From positions 1,706,288 through 1,770,287 of the forward strand of contig NZ_JHZF01000011.1 of NCBI RefSeq assembly GCF_000688295.1: a stretch of DNA of 64,000 bases, written 5' to 3'. Of this stretch, positions 55,842 through 64,000 are shown in pieces; within the stretch, counting starts at the first letter, position 1; every line of letters starts with the position of its first letter. The notes beneath the pieces are model-generated. The model made no database searches. It was not told where the DNA came from and worked only from the letters and a program-made list of their open reading frames with translations. The stretch is from Pseudooceanicola nanhaiensis DSM 18065. Its GTDB lineage: Bacteria > Pseudomonadota > Alphaproteobacteria > Rhodobacterales > Rhodobacteraceae. Position numbers and translations under genes: made by a program.

Positions 55842-56079
55842 GCAATCCCCGTGCAACAGGGATGCGGGACCTTGCTCGCCCCGGTGTCCGGGGCGCAGTC
55901 GGTGAACGGCGGGGCCGGCGCCTCGCGCCCCGCAGGCCGGAGCCGCTCGATCCCCGCAAGGGATCCGTCGCGACGTTCAGGTTGAACAGCCCGCGATCCT
56001 CCGCCCCCGCACCGTCGCGCCGCGGGGGCTGGCCTCAGGGCGGGTGTGCATGCTTTGCTGGCCGGGACAGGGGGACCCG

Positions 56080-56784
56080 ATGGACAAGATCGTGATACTC
56101 ACCGGCGCCGGGATCTCGGCCGAGAGCGGGCTGGGAACCTTCCGCGGCGCGGGCGGCCTGTGGGAGCGCAAGCGGGTGGAGGACGTGGCGACGCCCGAGG
56201 GCTTCGCCCGCGACCCGCAGATGGTGATCGACTTCTACAACATGCGCCGCGGCAAGCACCGCGAGGTGCAGCCCAACCCTGCGCATGACGCGCTCGCCCG
56301 GCTTCAGGCGGAGTACGGCGGCGAGGTGGTGATCGTCACGCAGAACGTGGACCGGCTGCACGAGCGCGGCGGCTCGGCCGGGGTGATCCACATGCACGGC
56401 GTGCTGGACGGGCTGCTCTGCAACGCCTGCGGCTTCCGCTGGGACTGGCCGTTCGAGCGGAAGCTGGACCTCGAGACCCCCTGCCCCAGCTGCGGGGCGG
56501 GGCCCACGCGACCCGATGTCGTGTGGTTCGGAGAGATGCCCTATTTCCTCGACGAGATCGAAACCCACCTCTCCGGCTGCGACCTTTTCGTGGCGATCGG
56601 GACCTCCGGGAACGTCTATCCGGCCGCCGGATTTGTTCAGATTGCGGACATTTGCGGCGCCGACACGCTCGAGATCAATCTCGAGGCCAGCGCCGTCTCC
56701 TCGGGCTTTGCACGCCAGCTGCGCGGGCCCGCGAGCGAGGTCGTCCCCGCATGGGTCGAGGACGTGCTGTCGAACCGCGCCTGA
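56080..56784 (+). CDS. cobB: NAD-dependent protein deacylase (sirtuin, CobB-like)
   Basis: A 234-residue sirtuin. Motifs: LTGAGISAESGLGTFRG, TQNVDRLHERGG, HMHG (catalytic His) and two zinc pairs CNAC and CPSC; then GEMP and GTSGNVYPAAGF. FYNMRRG has the Tyr and Arg that bind the acyl carboxylate in desuccinylating sirtuins such as E. coli CobB, so both deacetylation and desuccinylation are likely. I chose ATG 56080 (MDKIVILTGA), GGGGG upstream. It may regulate ligases such as the PrpE in this window by lysine deacetylation, which is inference. Confidence 0.93.
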   Translation: MDKIVILTGAGISAESGLGTFRGAGGLWERKRVEDVATPEGFARDPQMVIDFYNMRRGKHREVQPNPAHDALARLQAEYGGEVVIVTQNVDRLHERGGSAGVIHMHGVLDGLLCNACGFRWDWPFERKLDLETPCPSCGAGPTRPDVVWFGEMPYFLDEIETHLSGCDLFVAIGTSGNVYPAAGFVQIADICGADTLEINLEASAVSSGFARQLRGPASEVVPAWVEDVLSNRA

Positions 56785-56918
56785 CCGGGCCTTCCAATAT
56801 CGAACAATCCGGACCTGCCCGGAAGAGCGGCAGACTCTTCAAATCTGACCCCTTCCGGCAGGATCACGCTGATTTGCCACCCTGTCCCCCTTTCGCCACA
56901 CAAAGCCCAAGCCTATAA

Positions 56919-58037
<1,119 letters not shown>

Positions 58038-58120
58038 GCCGGGAAGACTCGGCGGCAGGTCCTGAGCGCCCGGCGGTCCACCCCGGCGGCGCGCCACCAT
58101 TTCCATAGCGAAGGGTTTCG

Positions 58121-59059
58121 ATGGCCCGGAATCGAGGACAGGACGAAGATTACGTCGCCCCGCTCAGGCGTCTCCTGATCGGGGTCCTCGTGCTGTGCCT
58201 GCTGGCGGTCTTCCTGGTCTGGCGGATCGACAGCCCGCGGGTCGAACGGTTCCGCGCGCAGGTGGTCGACAAGGTGCTGCCCGGCTTCGACTGGGCGATG
58301 GCGCCGGTCACGGCCTCGGTCAACATCCTGCGGGACTTCCAGTCCTACCACCGGATCCACGAACAGAACCGCGAGCTGCGGCGCGAGTTGCAGCAGATGA
58401 AGGCGTGGAAAGAGGCGGCGCTCCAGCTCGAGCAGGAGAACGCCCGCCTTCTCGACCTCAACAACGTGCGGCTCGATCCGCGGCTGACCTACATCACCGG
58501 CGTGGTGATGGCCGACAGCGGCTCTCCGTTCCGGCAGTCGGTGCTGCTGAACGTCGGCGCGCGCGACGGGATCGTCGACGGCTGGGCGGCGATGGACGGG
58601 ATCGGCCTCGTCGGGCGGATGTCCGGCGTGGGGGACAGCACCAGCCGCGTGCTGCTGCTGACCGACACCTCCTCCAGGGTTCCGGTGACGATCCAGCCCT
58701 CGGACCAGCGGGCGATCCTCGCGGGTGACAATTCCTCGGTCCCGCCGATCGAGTTCCTCGAGGATCCGGACCTCGTCCGGCCCGGCGACCGCGTCGTCTC
58801 CTCGGGCGACGGCGGGGTCTTCCCGGCCGGTCTGCTGATCGGACAGGTCGCGCAGGATCCGGGCGGGCGCCTGCGGGTGCGGCTCGCGGCCGATTTCGAG
58901 CGGCTGGAATACCTGCGCGTGCTGCGGCACCTCGGGTCCGAACGTATCGAGGATCCGGGCGCCTTGGTCGGGCCGCGGTTCATGCCGCTCGACGCAGAGG
59001 CCGAGGCGCTGGACGCGCCGGACACCGCGGCGGCGGCGGAGGATGCGGGCAATGGCTGA
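58121..59059 (+). CDS. mreC: Rod shape-determining protein MreC
   Basis: A 312-residue bitopic protein: one N-terminal helix at about 20-38 (LIGVLVLCLLAVFLVW), a coiled coil at about 75-115 (NRELRRELQQMKAWKEAALQLEQENARL), and two beta domains with the family motif GVVMADSGSPFRQSVLLNVG and DRVVSSGDGGVFPAGLLIG. Scaffolds PBP2-RodA in the periplasm. GAAGGG before ATG. Its end overlaps mreD. Confidence 0.95.
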   Translation: MARNRGQDEDYVAPLRRLLIGVLVLCLLAVFLVWRIDSPRVERFRAQVVDKVLPGFDWAMAPVTASVNILRDFQSYHRIHEQNRELRRELQQMKAWKEAALQLEQENARLLDLNNVRLDPRLTYITGVVMADSGSPFRQSVLLNVGARDGIVDGWAAMDGIGLVGRMSGVGDSTSRVLLLTDTSSRVPVTIQPSDQRAILAGDNSSVPPIEFLEDPDLVRPGDRVVSSGDGGVFPAGLLIGQVAQDPGGRLRVRLAADFERLEYLRVLRHLGSERIEDPGALVGPRFMPLDAEAEALDAPDTAAAAEDAGNG

Positions 59060-59603
59060 GACCGTCACCGCCACACCGCCCGCCAAGCGCTGGATCATGC
59101 GCGCGGCCTTCATCGCGCTCGGCCTCGCCATCATCGTCTTCAGCCTGATGCCGCTCGAGACCACGCCGCGGCGCTGGACCGGGCCGGACCTTCTGCTGGT
59201 GCTCTGCTGCGCCTGGACGCTGCGGCGGCCGGATTACGCCCCAGCCCTGTCGATCGGGCTGCTGGTGTTCCTGGCCGATCTGATGTTCCAGCGCCCGCCG
59301 GGCCTGATGGCGGCGCTCGTGGTGCTGGCCTGCGAATGGCTCAAGGGTCAGGGCCGGGCGATGCGCGATCTGCCCTTCCCGGCCGAATGGCTGGCCGCCG
59401 CCGCCGCGATGACGGCGGTCATCATCGGTTACCGCGTCATCCTCGCCATCACCTTCGCGCCGCTGCCGCCGATCATGCTGAGCCTGATCCAGCTGGTCGC
59501 CTCGGTCCTGGTCTATCCGCTCGCGGTGCTGTTCCTGATGGCCTTCTTCGGGCTGCGCCGGAACCGGCCGGGCACGCTCGGCGCATTGGGGGGCCGGCTG
59601 TGA
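59052..59603 (+). CDS. mreD: Rod shape-determining protein MreD
   Basis: A 183-residue membrane protein with about five helices (AAFIALGLAIIVFSLMPL, FLADLMFQRPPGLMAALVVLACEWLK, ...). Weakly conserved family, identified by size, topology and place between mreC and the PBP2 gene. ATG 59052 overlaps the mreC end by 8 bases and has GGAGG nine bases upstream; ATG 59043 is an alternative. The stop overlaps the next GTG as GTGA. Confidence 0.9.
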   Translation: MAETVTATPPAKRWIMRAAFIALGLAIIVFSLMPLETTPRRWTGPDLLLVLCCAWTLRRPDYAPALSIGLLVFLADLMFQRPPGLMAALVVLACEWLKGQGRAMRDLPFPAEWLAAAAAMTAVIIGYRVILAITFAPLPPIMLSLIQLVASVLVYPLAVLFLMAFFGLRRNRPGTLGALGGRL

Positions 59604-61543
59604 AGCGATCGCCGAAGGACACCGCCGAGAGCGTCCGCCGCATCACCCGCCGGGGCCTGATCCTGGGCGGCGGCATGGTGGGCTTCATGGGTCTGCTGGG
59701 CGCCAGGATGCGCTACATGCAGGTGGATCAGGCCGACGAGTTCCGCCTGCTGGCCGAGGAGAACCGGGTCAACATCCGTCTGATCCCGCCCGCGCGGGGC
59801 GAGATCTTCGACCGCAACGGCCGGATCATCGCGCATAACGAACAGGCCTACCGGATCGTCATGGTCCGCGAGGACGCCGATGACGTGGACGAGACCATCC
59901 GCCGCCTGTCGCGCCTCGTGCAGCTTGACCCGGACGAGCTGGAGAAGGCGCTGGCCGAGATGAAGCGCTCGGCCCCGTTCCTGCCGATCACGCTGGCCGA
60001 CCGGGTGAGCTGGGAGGACATCTCGCGCGTGGCGATCAACGCCCCCGCCCTGCCGGGCATCACGCCCGAGGTCGGGCTGTCGCGGAACTATCCCCTGCAC
60101 GACGATTTCGCGCATGTGGTGGGCTATGTCGGCCCGGTCTCGGATTACGACCTCTCCAAGATGGAAGACCCCGACCAGGTGCTGCGCATCCCGCGGTTCC
60201 AGATCGGCAAGGTGGGCCTCGAGGCGAAGATGGAGGACGAGCTCCGCGGCAAGGCCGGCGCGCGCCGGGTCGAGGTGAACGCCGCGGGTCGCGTCATGCG
60301 CGAGCTGTCGCGGCAGGAGGGTGTCGAGGGGACGAACCTCCAGCTCACCATCGACCACATGCTGCAGAACTACGCCCAGGCCCGGATGGCGGACGAGAGC
60401 GCGGCGGCCGTGGTGATGGACGTGCGGAACGGCGACATCCTCGCCATCGCCTCCACCCCCAGCTTCGATCCGAACCTCTTCGTCCGCGGGATCTCGGTCG
60501 GCGATTACAAGGCGCTGACCGAGAACAAGTACCGCCCGCTCGCCAACAAGACCGTGCAGGGCACCTATCCGCCGGGCTCCACCTTCAAGATGGTGGTGGC
60601 GCTGGCCGGGCTCGAGGCCGGCGTCGTCAACGCCGACAAGACCTATTACTGCCCCGGCCACCTGACCGTCAGCGGCCGTCGCTTCCACTGCTGGAAGGGC
60701 GGCGGGCACGGCCACGTCAACATCGAGAAGTCGCTCCAGCAGAGCTGCGACGTCTTCTATTACGAGCTGGCGATGGAGGTGGGCATCGAGCGCATCACCG
60801 AGATGGCCCAGCGTCTGGGCATCGGCATCCGCCACGATCTGCCGATGTCGGCCGTGGCGCAGGGGCTGACGCCGACGAAGGCCTGGAAACAGGAGGTGCG
60901 CGGCGAGAGCTGGCTGATCGGCGACACGGTGAACTCGGCCATCGGCCAGGGCTTCGTGCTCGCCTCGCCGTTGCAGCTGGCCGTGATGACCGCCCGGATC
61001 GCGACCGGGCGCGACGTGAAGCCCCGGCTCATCAAGTCGATCGACACGGTCGAGCAGGAGATCGCCGAGGCCGCGAGCCTCGGGATCAACGAGAACCACC
61101 TGCGGCTGGTGCGCCACGGGATGTACCAGGTGTCGAACAGCCAGCGCGGCACGGCCTATTCCAACCGGATCGAGCCCAAGGAATTCCGCATGGCCGGCAA
61201 GACCGGCACCAGTCAGGTCCGCAACATCACCGCCGCCGAACGGGCGCGCGGCGTGTTCCGGAACGACCAGCTTCCCTGGGAACGGCGCGACCACGCGCTC
61301 TTCGTCGACTTCGCGCCCTACGACAATCCCCGGATCGCCGTGTCGATCGTGGTCGAACACGGTTCGGGCGGCTCCACCGCCGCCGCGCCGATCGCGCGGG
61401 ACATCACCCTTCAGGCGCTCTTCGGCGACGATCCGCCGCTCGACGCCTATCCGCGCAAGGACCACGGCCGCATCCAGACGCAGCAGGAGAAGCTGCGCGA
61501 GATGCGCCCGCCCGAGGACGGACGGGGGCGCAGCCGCGCATGA
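59600..61543 (+). CDS. mrdA: Penicillin-binding protein 2 (transpeptidase of the rod system)
   Basis: A 647-residue class B PBP. N-terminal helix about 18-38, dimer/pedestal domain (PARGEIFDRNGRIIAHNEQAYR), and transpeptidase domain with SxxK in PPGSTFKMVV, SxD in QQSCDVFYYEL and AGKTGTSQVR. All catalytic motifs intact. Start GTG 59600 (MKRSPKDTAES), GGGGGG upstream, overlapping mreD by 4 bases. Cross-links lateral wall with RodA as glycosyltransferase. Confidence 0.96.
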   Translation: MKRSPKDTAESVRRITRRGLILGGGMVGFMGLLGARMRYMQVDQADEFRLLAEENRVNIRLIPPARGEIFDRNGRIIAHNEQAYRIVMVREDADDVDETIRRLSRLVQLDPDELEKALAEMKRSAPFLPITLADRVSWEDISRVAINAPALPGITPEVGLSRNYPLHDDFAHVVGYVGPVSDYDLSKMEDPDQVLRIPRFQIGKVGLEAKMEDELRGKAGARRVEVNAAGRVMRELSRQEGVEGTNLQLTIDHMLQNYAQARMADESAAAVVMDVRNGDILAIASTPSFDPNLFVRGISVGDYKALTENKYRPLANKTVQGTYPPGSTFKMVVALAGLEAGVVNADKTYYCPGHLTVSGRRFHCWKGGGHGHVNIEKSLQQSCDVFYYELAMEVGIERITEMAQRLGIGIRHDLPMSAVAQGLTPTKAWKQEVRGESWLIGDTVNSAIGQGFVLASPLQLAVMTARIATGRDVKPRLIKSIDTVEQEIAEAASLGINENHLRLVRHGMYQVSNSQRGTAYSNRIEPKEFRMAGKTGTSQVRNITAAERARGVFRNDQLPWERRDHALFVDFAPYDNPRIAVSIVVEHGSGGSTAAAPIARDITLQALFGDDPPLDAYPRKDHGRIQTQQEKLREMRPPEDGRGRSRA

Positions 61544-62688
61544 GCTACCTCGAGTACAACGTCCAGTGGACCCCCACCGGATGGCGCAAGATCCTCTACA
61601 TCAACTGGCCGCTGGCGCTGCTGCTCACCGCGGTGGCCTGCGTCGGCTTCCTGATGCTCTACTCGGTCGCGGGCGGATCGTTCTCGCCCTGGGCCGAACC
61701 GCAGATCGTTCGCTTCGGCATCGGCATGGCCAGCATGCTCGTCGTCGCCATGGTGCCGCTCTGGTTCTGGCGCAACGTCTCGGGGGTGGCCTACCTCGGC
61801 TCGCTGGCGCTTCTCGTGGCGGTCGAGCTCTTCGGCCATATCGGCATGGGCGCACAGCGCTGGATCGACCTCGGCTTCTTCCGGCTCCAGCCCTCCGAGC
61901 TGATGAAGGTGGCGCTGGTGATGCTGCTGGCCGCCTATTACGACTGGCTGCCGGTGAAGAAGGTCTCGCATCCGCTCTGGGTGCTGGTGCCCGTCATCAT
62001 CATCCTCGTGCCCACTTACCTCGTGCTCGCGCAGCCGGACCTCGGCACCGCGATCCTGCTGCTGGCGGGGGGCGGCGCGATCATGTTCTTCGCCGGCGTC
62101 CACTGGGCCTATTTCGCGGCCGTCATCGCCGCCGGCGTGGGCCTTGTCACCGCGGTGTTCAAGAGCCGCGGCACCGACTGGCAGCTTCTCAAGGATTACC
62201 AGTTCCGGCGGATCGACACCTTCCTCGATCCCTCCTCGGACCCGCTGGGCGCGGGCTATCACATCACCCAGTCGAAGATCGCCCTCGGCTCGGGCGGCTG
62301 GACCGGACGCGGCTTCATGCAGGGCACGCAATCCCGGCTGAACTTCCTGCCCGAGAAGCACACCGACTTCATCTTCACCACCCTCGCCGAGGAATTCGGA
62401 TTCATCGGCGGGATCTCCCTTCTCACGCTCTACGCGCTCATCATCGCCTTCTGCATCGTCTCGGCGCTGACCAACGCCAGCCGCTACGGGTCCCTGCTGA
62501 CGCTGGGGATCGCGACGACATTCTTCCTGTTCTTCGCGGTCAACATGTCGATGGTCATGGGCCTCGCGCCGGTGGTCGGCGTGCCGCTGCCGCTGGTCAG
62601 CTACGGCGGCTCGGCGATGATGGTGCTGCTCGCGGCCTTCGGGCTGGTGCAGAGCGCCCATGTCCACCGACCAAGAGGCCGCCGTTGA
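61540..62688 (+). CDS. rodA: RodA, SEDS-family peptidoglycan glycosyltransferase
   Basis: A 382-residue SEDS protein with about ten helices. Conserved parts: GAQRWIDLGFFRLQPSELMKVALV, VLAQPDLGTAILLLAGGG, and FLPEKHTDFIFTTLAEEFGFIGG with the loop aspartate essential for polymerase activity in this family; end VGVPLPLVSYGGSAMM. ATG overlaps the mrdA stop as ATGA. Confidence 0.96.
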   Translation: MSYLEYNVQWTPTGWRKILYINWPLALLLTAVACVGFLMLYSVAGGSFSPWAEPQIVRFGIGMASMLVVAMVPLWFWRNVSGVAYLGSLALLVAVELFGHIGMGAQRWIDLGFFRLQPSELMKVALVMLLAAYYDWLPVKKVSHPLWVLVPVIIILVPTYLVLAQPDLGTAILLLAGGGAIMFFAGVHWAYFAAVIAAGVGLVTAVFKSRGTDWQLLKDYQFRRIDTFLDPSSDPLGAGYHITQSKIALGSGGWTGRGFMQGTQSRLNFLPEKHTDFIFTTLAEEFGFIGGISLLTLYALIIAFCIVSALTNASRYGSLLTLGIATTFFLFFAVNMSMVMGLAPVVGVPLPLVSYGGSAMMVLLAAFGLVQSAHVHRPRGRR

Positions 62689-63620
62689 CCCTGAATATCC
62701 TGTTCGCCGCTACCGAGGCCCGCTGGCCGCAATACGAGGCCCCGCTGCACCGCGCGCTCGAGGCGGAGGGCATCACCGACTACCGCCTCGCCACCGAGAT
62801 GCCGGCGGAGGAGGTCGACTACATCGTCTACGCGCCGAACTCCGACCTGCAGGACTTCACGCCCTACACCCGCACAAAGGCGGTGCTGAACCTCTGGGCC
62901 GGGGTCGAGGGAATCGTCGGCAACCGGACCCTCACCCAGCCGCTCTGCCGGATGGTCGATTCGGGGCTGAAGGAAGGCATGGTCGAATGGGTCACCGGAC
63001 AGGTCCTGCGGCACCACCTCGGGATCGACGAGGTGCTGGCGCGGCAATCGGGCGAATGGCGCCCCAGCGTGCCGCCGCTTGCCCGGAACCGGCCCGTGGG
63101 CGTGCTGGGCCTCGGTGAGCTGGGCGCGGCCTGCGCGGGGGCGCTCGCGGCGCTCAACTTCCCCGTCGCGGGCTGGAGCCGGACCGAGAAGCACATCCCC
63201 GGCATCACCTGCCACCACGGCGCCGAGGGCCTGAAGACCGTGCTCGCCGGGTCGCAGATCGTCGTGCTGCTGCTCCCGCTCACCGGCGCCACCGAGAACA
63301 TCCTCGACGCCGACGCGCTGTCGCGCCTGCCGGAGGGCGCGGTGATCGTGAACCCCGGCCGCGGCGCGCTGATCGAGGACGAGGCGCTGCTGGCGGGGCT
63401 CGACGCGGGCCACCTGGGCCATGCCACGCTCGATGTCTTCCGGCAGGAGCCCCTGCCCGCCGACCATCCGTTCTGGCGGCATCCGAAGATCACGGTCAGC
63501 CCCCATGTCGCCTCCGAGACCCGGCCCGAGACGGCGGCCGAGGTCGTGGCCCGAAACATCCGGCGCGGCGAGGCGGGAGAACCCTTCCTCCACCTCGTCG
63601 ATCGCGGCGCGGGGTACTGA
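62685..63620 (+). CDS. ghrA: Glyoxylate/hydroxypyruvate reductase A (2-hydroxyacid dehydrogenase)
   Basis: A 311-residue NAD(P)-dependent dehydrogenase, GhrA-like. Rossmann motif GVLGLGELGAACAGAL, then VAGWSRTEKHIPG (Arg after the Ser suits NADPH); catalytic Arg in NPGRGALI, Glu in DVFRQEPLP and His in TVSPHVASET. The start is TTG 62685, which overlaps the rodA TGA; AAGAGG is eight bases upstream. No in-frame ATG near fits. Coupling to rodA is a translational arrangement; a functional link to rod growth is not evident. Confidence 0.87.
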   Translation: MTLNILFAATEARWPQYEAPLHRALEAEGITDYRLATEMPAEEVDYIVYAPNSDLQDFTPYTRTKAVLNLWAGVEGIVGNRTLTQPLCRMVDSGLKEGMVEWVTGQVLRHHLGIDEVLARQSGEWRPSVPPLARNRPVGVLGLGELGAACAGALAALNFPVAGWSRTEKHIPGITCHHGAEGLKTVLAGSQIVVLLLPLTGATENILDADALSRLPEGAVIVNPGRGALIEDEALLAGLDAGHLGHATLDVFRQEPLPADHPFWRHPKITVSPHVASETRPETAAEVVARNIRRGEAGEPFLHLVDRGAGY

Positions 63621-63739
63621 ACGCGGGCTTCGGCCTGCAATTTGTGCTGCCCCTGAAAAGGTAACGGTTTGTTAACCAATTTCATGCGAGCGTGCACTCG
63701 GCGGCCCTGTTGGGGATTTCTCGGGGTCGCCAAGGGGAA

Positions 63740-63769
63740 GGCCCCCCGTTCCCGCGCGGGGGGCCGTTT
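63740..63769 (+). terminator. Terminator after the rod operon
   Basis: GGCCCCCCG (63740-63748) pairs perfectly with CGGGGGGCC (63757-63765), followed by GTTT. It lies 120 bases after ghrA. Confidence 0.7.
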
Positions 63770-63831
63770 CCCGGCCTGCACCGGCCCTGGGGGCGGCGGT
63801 CTCCCGGATCGGGTTTACGGACCGTCGCCTC

Positions 63832-63860
63832 TTGACCTCCCCCCCGATTGGCCATAGAGA
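63832..63860 (+). promoter_or_regulatory. Likely sigma-70 promoter of rpmB
   Basis: TTGACC (63832-63837) and a -10-like CATAGAGA (63853-63860), spacer 15-17. The -10 is weak, but the TTGAC is the only good -35 in the gap. Confidence 0.4.
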
Positions 63861-63952
63861 GCGCGGACGGAATTCGATGGCGCTGCGCGAGGGCGGCGCC
63901 GTTTCATTTGGACGAGGGCGCGACCCGCCCGCTAGACGATCGAGGAAAGACC

Positions 63953-64000
63953 ATGTCGCGCCGTTGCGAACTGACCGGAAAAGGCCCGATGACGGGCAAC
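63953..64000 (+). CDS. rpmB: 50S ribosomal protein L28 (first 16 codons)
   Basis: The frame MSRRCELTGKGPMTGN runs to the window edge and matches the conserved start of L28, a small 23S rRNA-binding protein. GAGGAAAG lies 3-11 bases before the ATG. The rest is beyond the window. Confidence 0.93.
   Translation, partial: MSRRCELTGKGPMTGN

Larger units (their letters stand above)
63621..63952. other. Gap between ghrA and rpmB with terminator and promoter
   Basis: No gene seen. A short AT-rich part (63655-63690, AAAAGGTAACGG and GTTAACC) is followed by a strong hairpin and then the rpmB promoter region, which gives an untranslated leader of about 90 nt. Confidence 0.6.

Overview
This window looks like chromosomal DNA of a high-GC alphaproteobacterium of the family Rhodobacteraceae (Roseobacter/Rhodobacter group). 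That placement rests on protein resemblance and gene order: hisC-tyrC next to an extensin-like protein, DUF2125, the mreB-mreC-mreD-mrdA-rodA block followed by a 2-hydroxyacid dehydrogenase, paired MerR genes ahead of a beta-oxidation set, two Hint-domain proteins, homospermidine synthase, and common GTG/TTG starts with 1-4 nt gene overlaps. I see no insertion sequence, prophage, CRISPR array, rRNA or intact tRNA gene.

Layout. 1-6.7 kb: the end of clpA, a secreted M23 peptidase, and on the minus strand chaC, a MotA/ExbB-like channel protein and a 993-residue MotB/OmpA-like protein with a giant coiled coil. 6.7-12.7 kb: a DUF2125 protein, the hisC-tyrC-extensin-like operon, two decayed gene remnants (10.9-11.2 kb) and homospermidine synthase. 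12.8-17.6 kb: a radical SAM protein and a DUF4130-UdgX fusion, an NmrA-type reductase divergent from its likely HxlR repressor, and rpsD. 17.8-22.1 kb: a Hint protein, then an overlapping minus-strand run of two thioesterases, a MATE pump and an LpxR-like outer-membrane protein.

22.3-33.4 kb: fatty-acid or related acyl-CoA catabolism (two MerR regulators, a long acyl-CoA dehydrogenase, a small coupled gene pair, a GST, thiolase, FadJ-type enzyme and an acyl-CoA synthetase), interrupted by a degenerate Hint protein and a sulfotransferase. 33.7-40.4 kb: an M48-like protein without its metal site, a SPOR protein, and a tightly overlapped nucleoside salvage operon cdd-deoA-deoB-add-upp. 40.5-49.9 kb: malic enzyme, propionyl-CoA synthetase, CsbD, a MarR-GNAT fusion, NAD kinase, glyA and DUF817. 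50-56.8 kb: small membrane and stress-type genes, a frameshifted cytochrome b561, dodecin, lepA, an MBL-fold protein and a sirtuin. 57-63.6 kb: the rod-shape operon. The window ends in the first codons of rpmB.

The least ordinary items are: the stator-like MotA/MotB pair with a periplasmic coil far longer than the periplasm is wide; a UdgX domain that keeps its KRRIH loop but has lost its cysteines; a 23-nt repeat found as inverted pairs at two loci; two GGAAC-N17-CGTT (EcfG-type) promoters in front of small genes; and two neighbouring remnants of an SRPBCC protein and a small membrane protein. All functions are read from sequence alone; no database search was possible.
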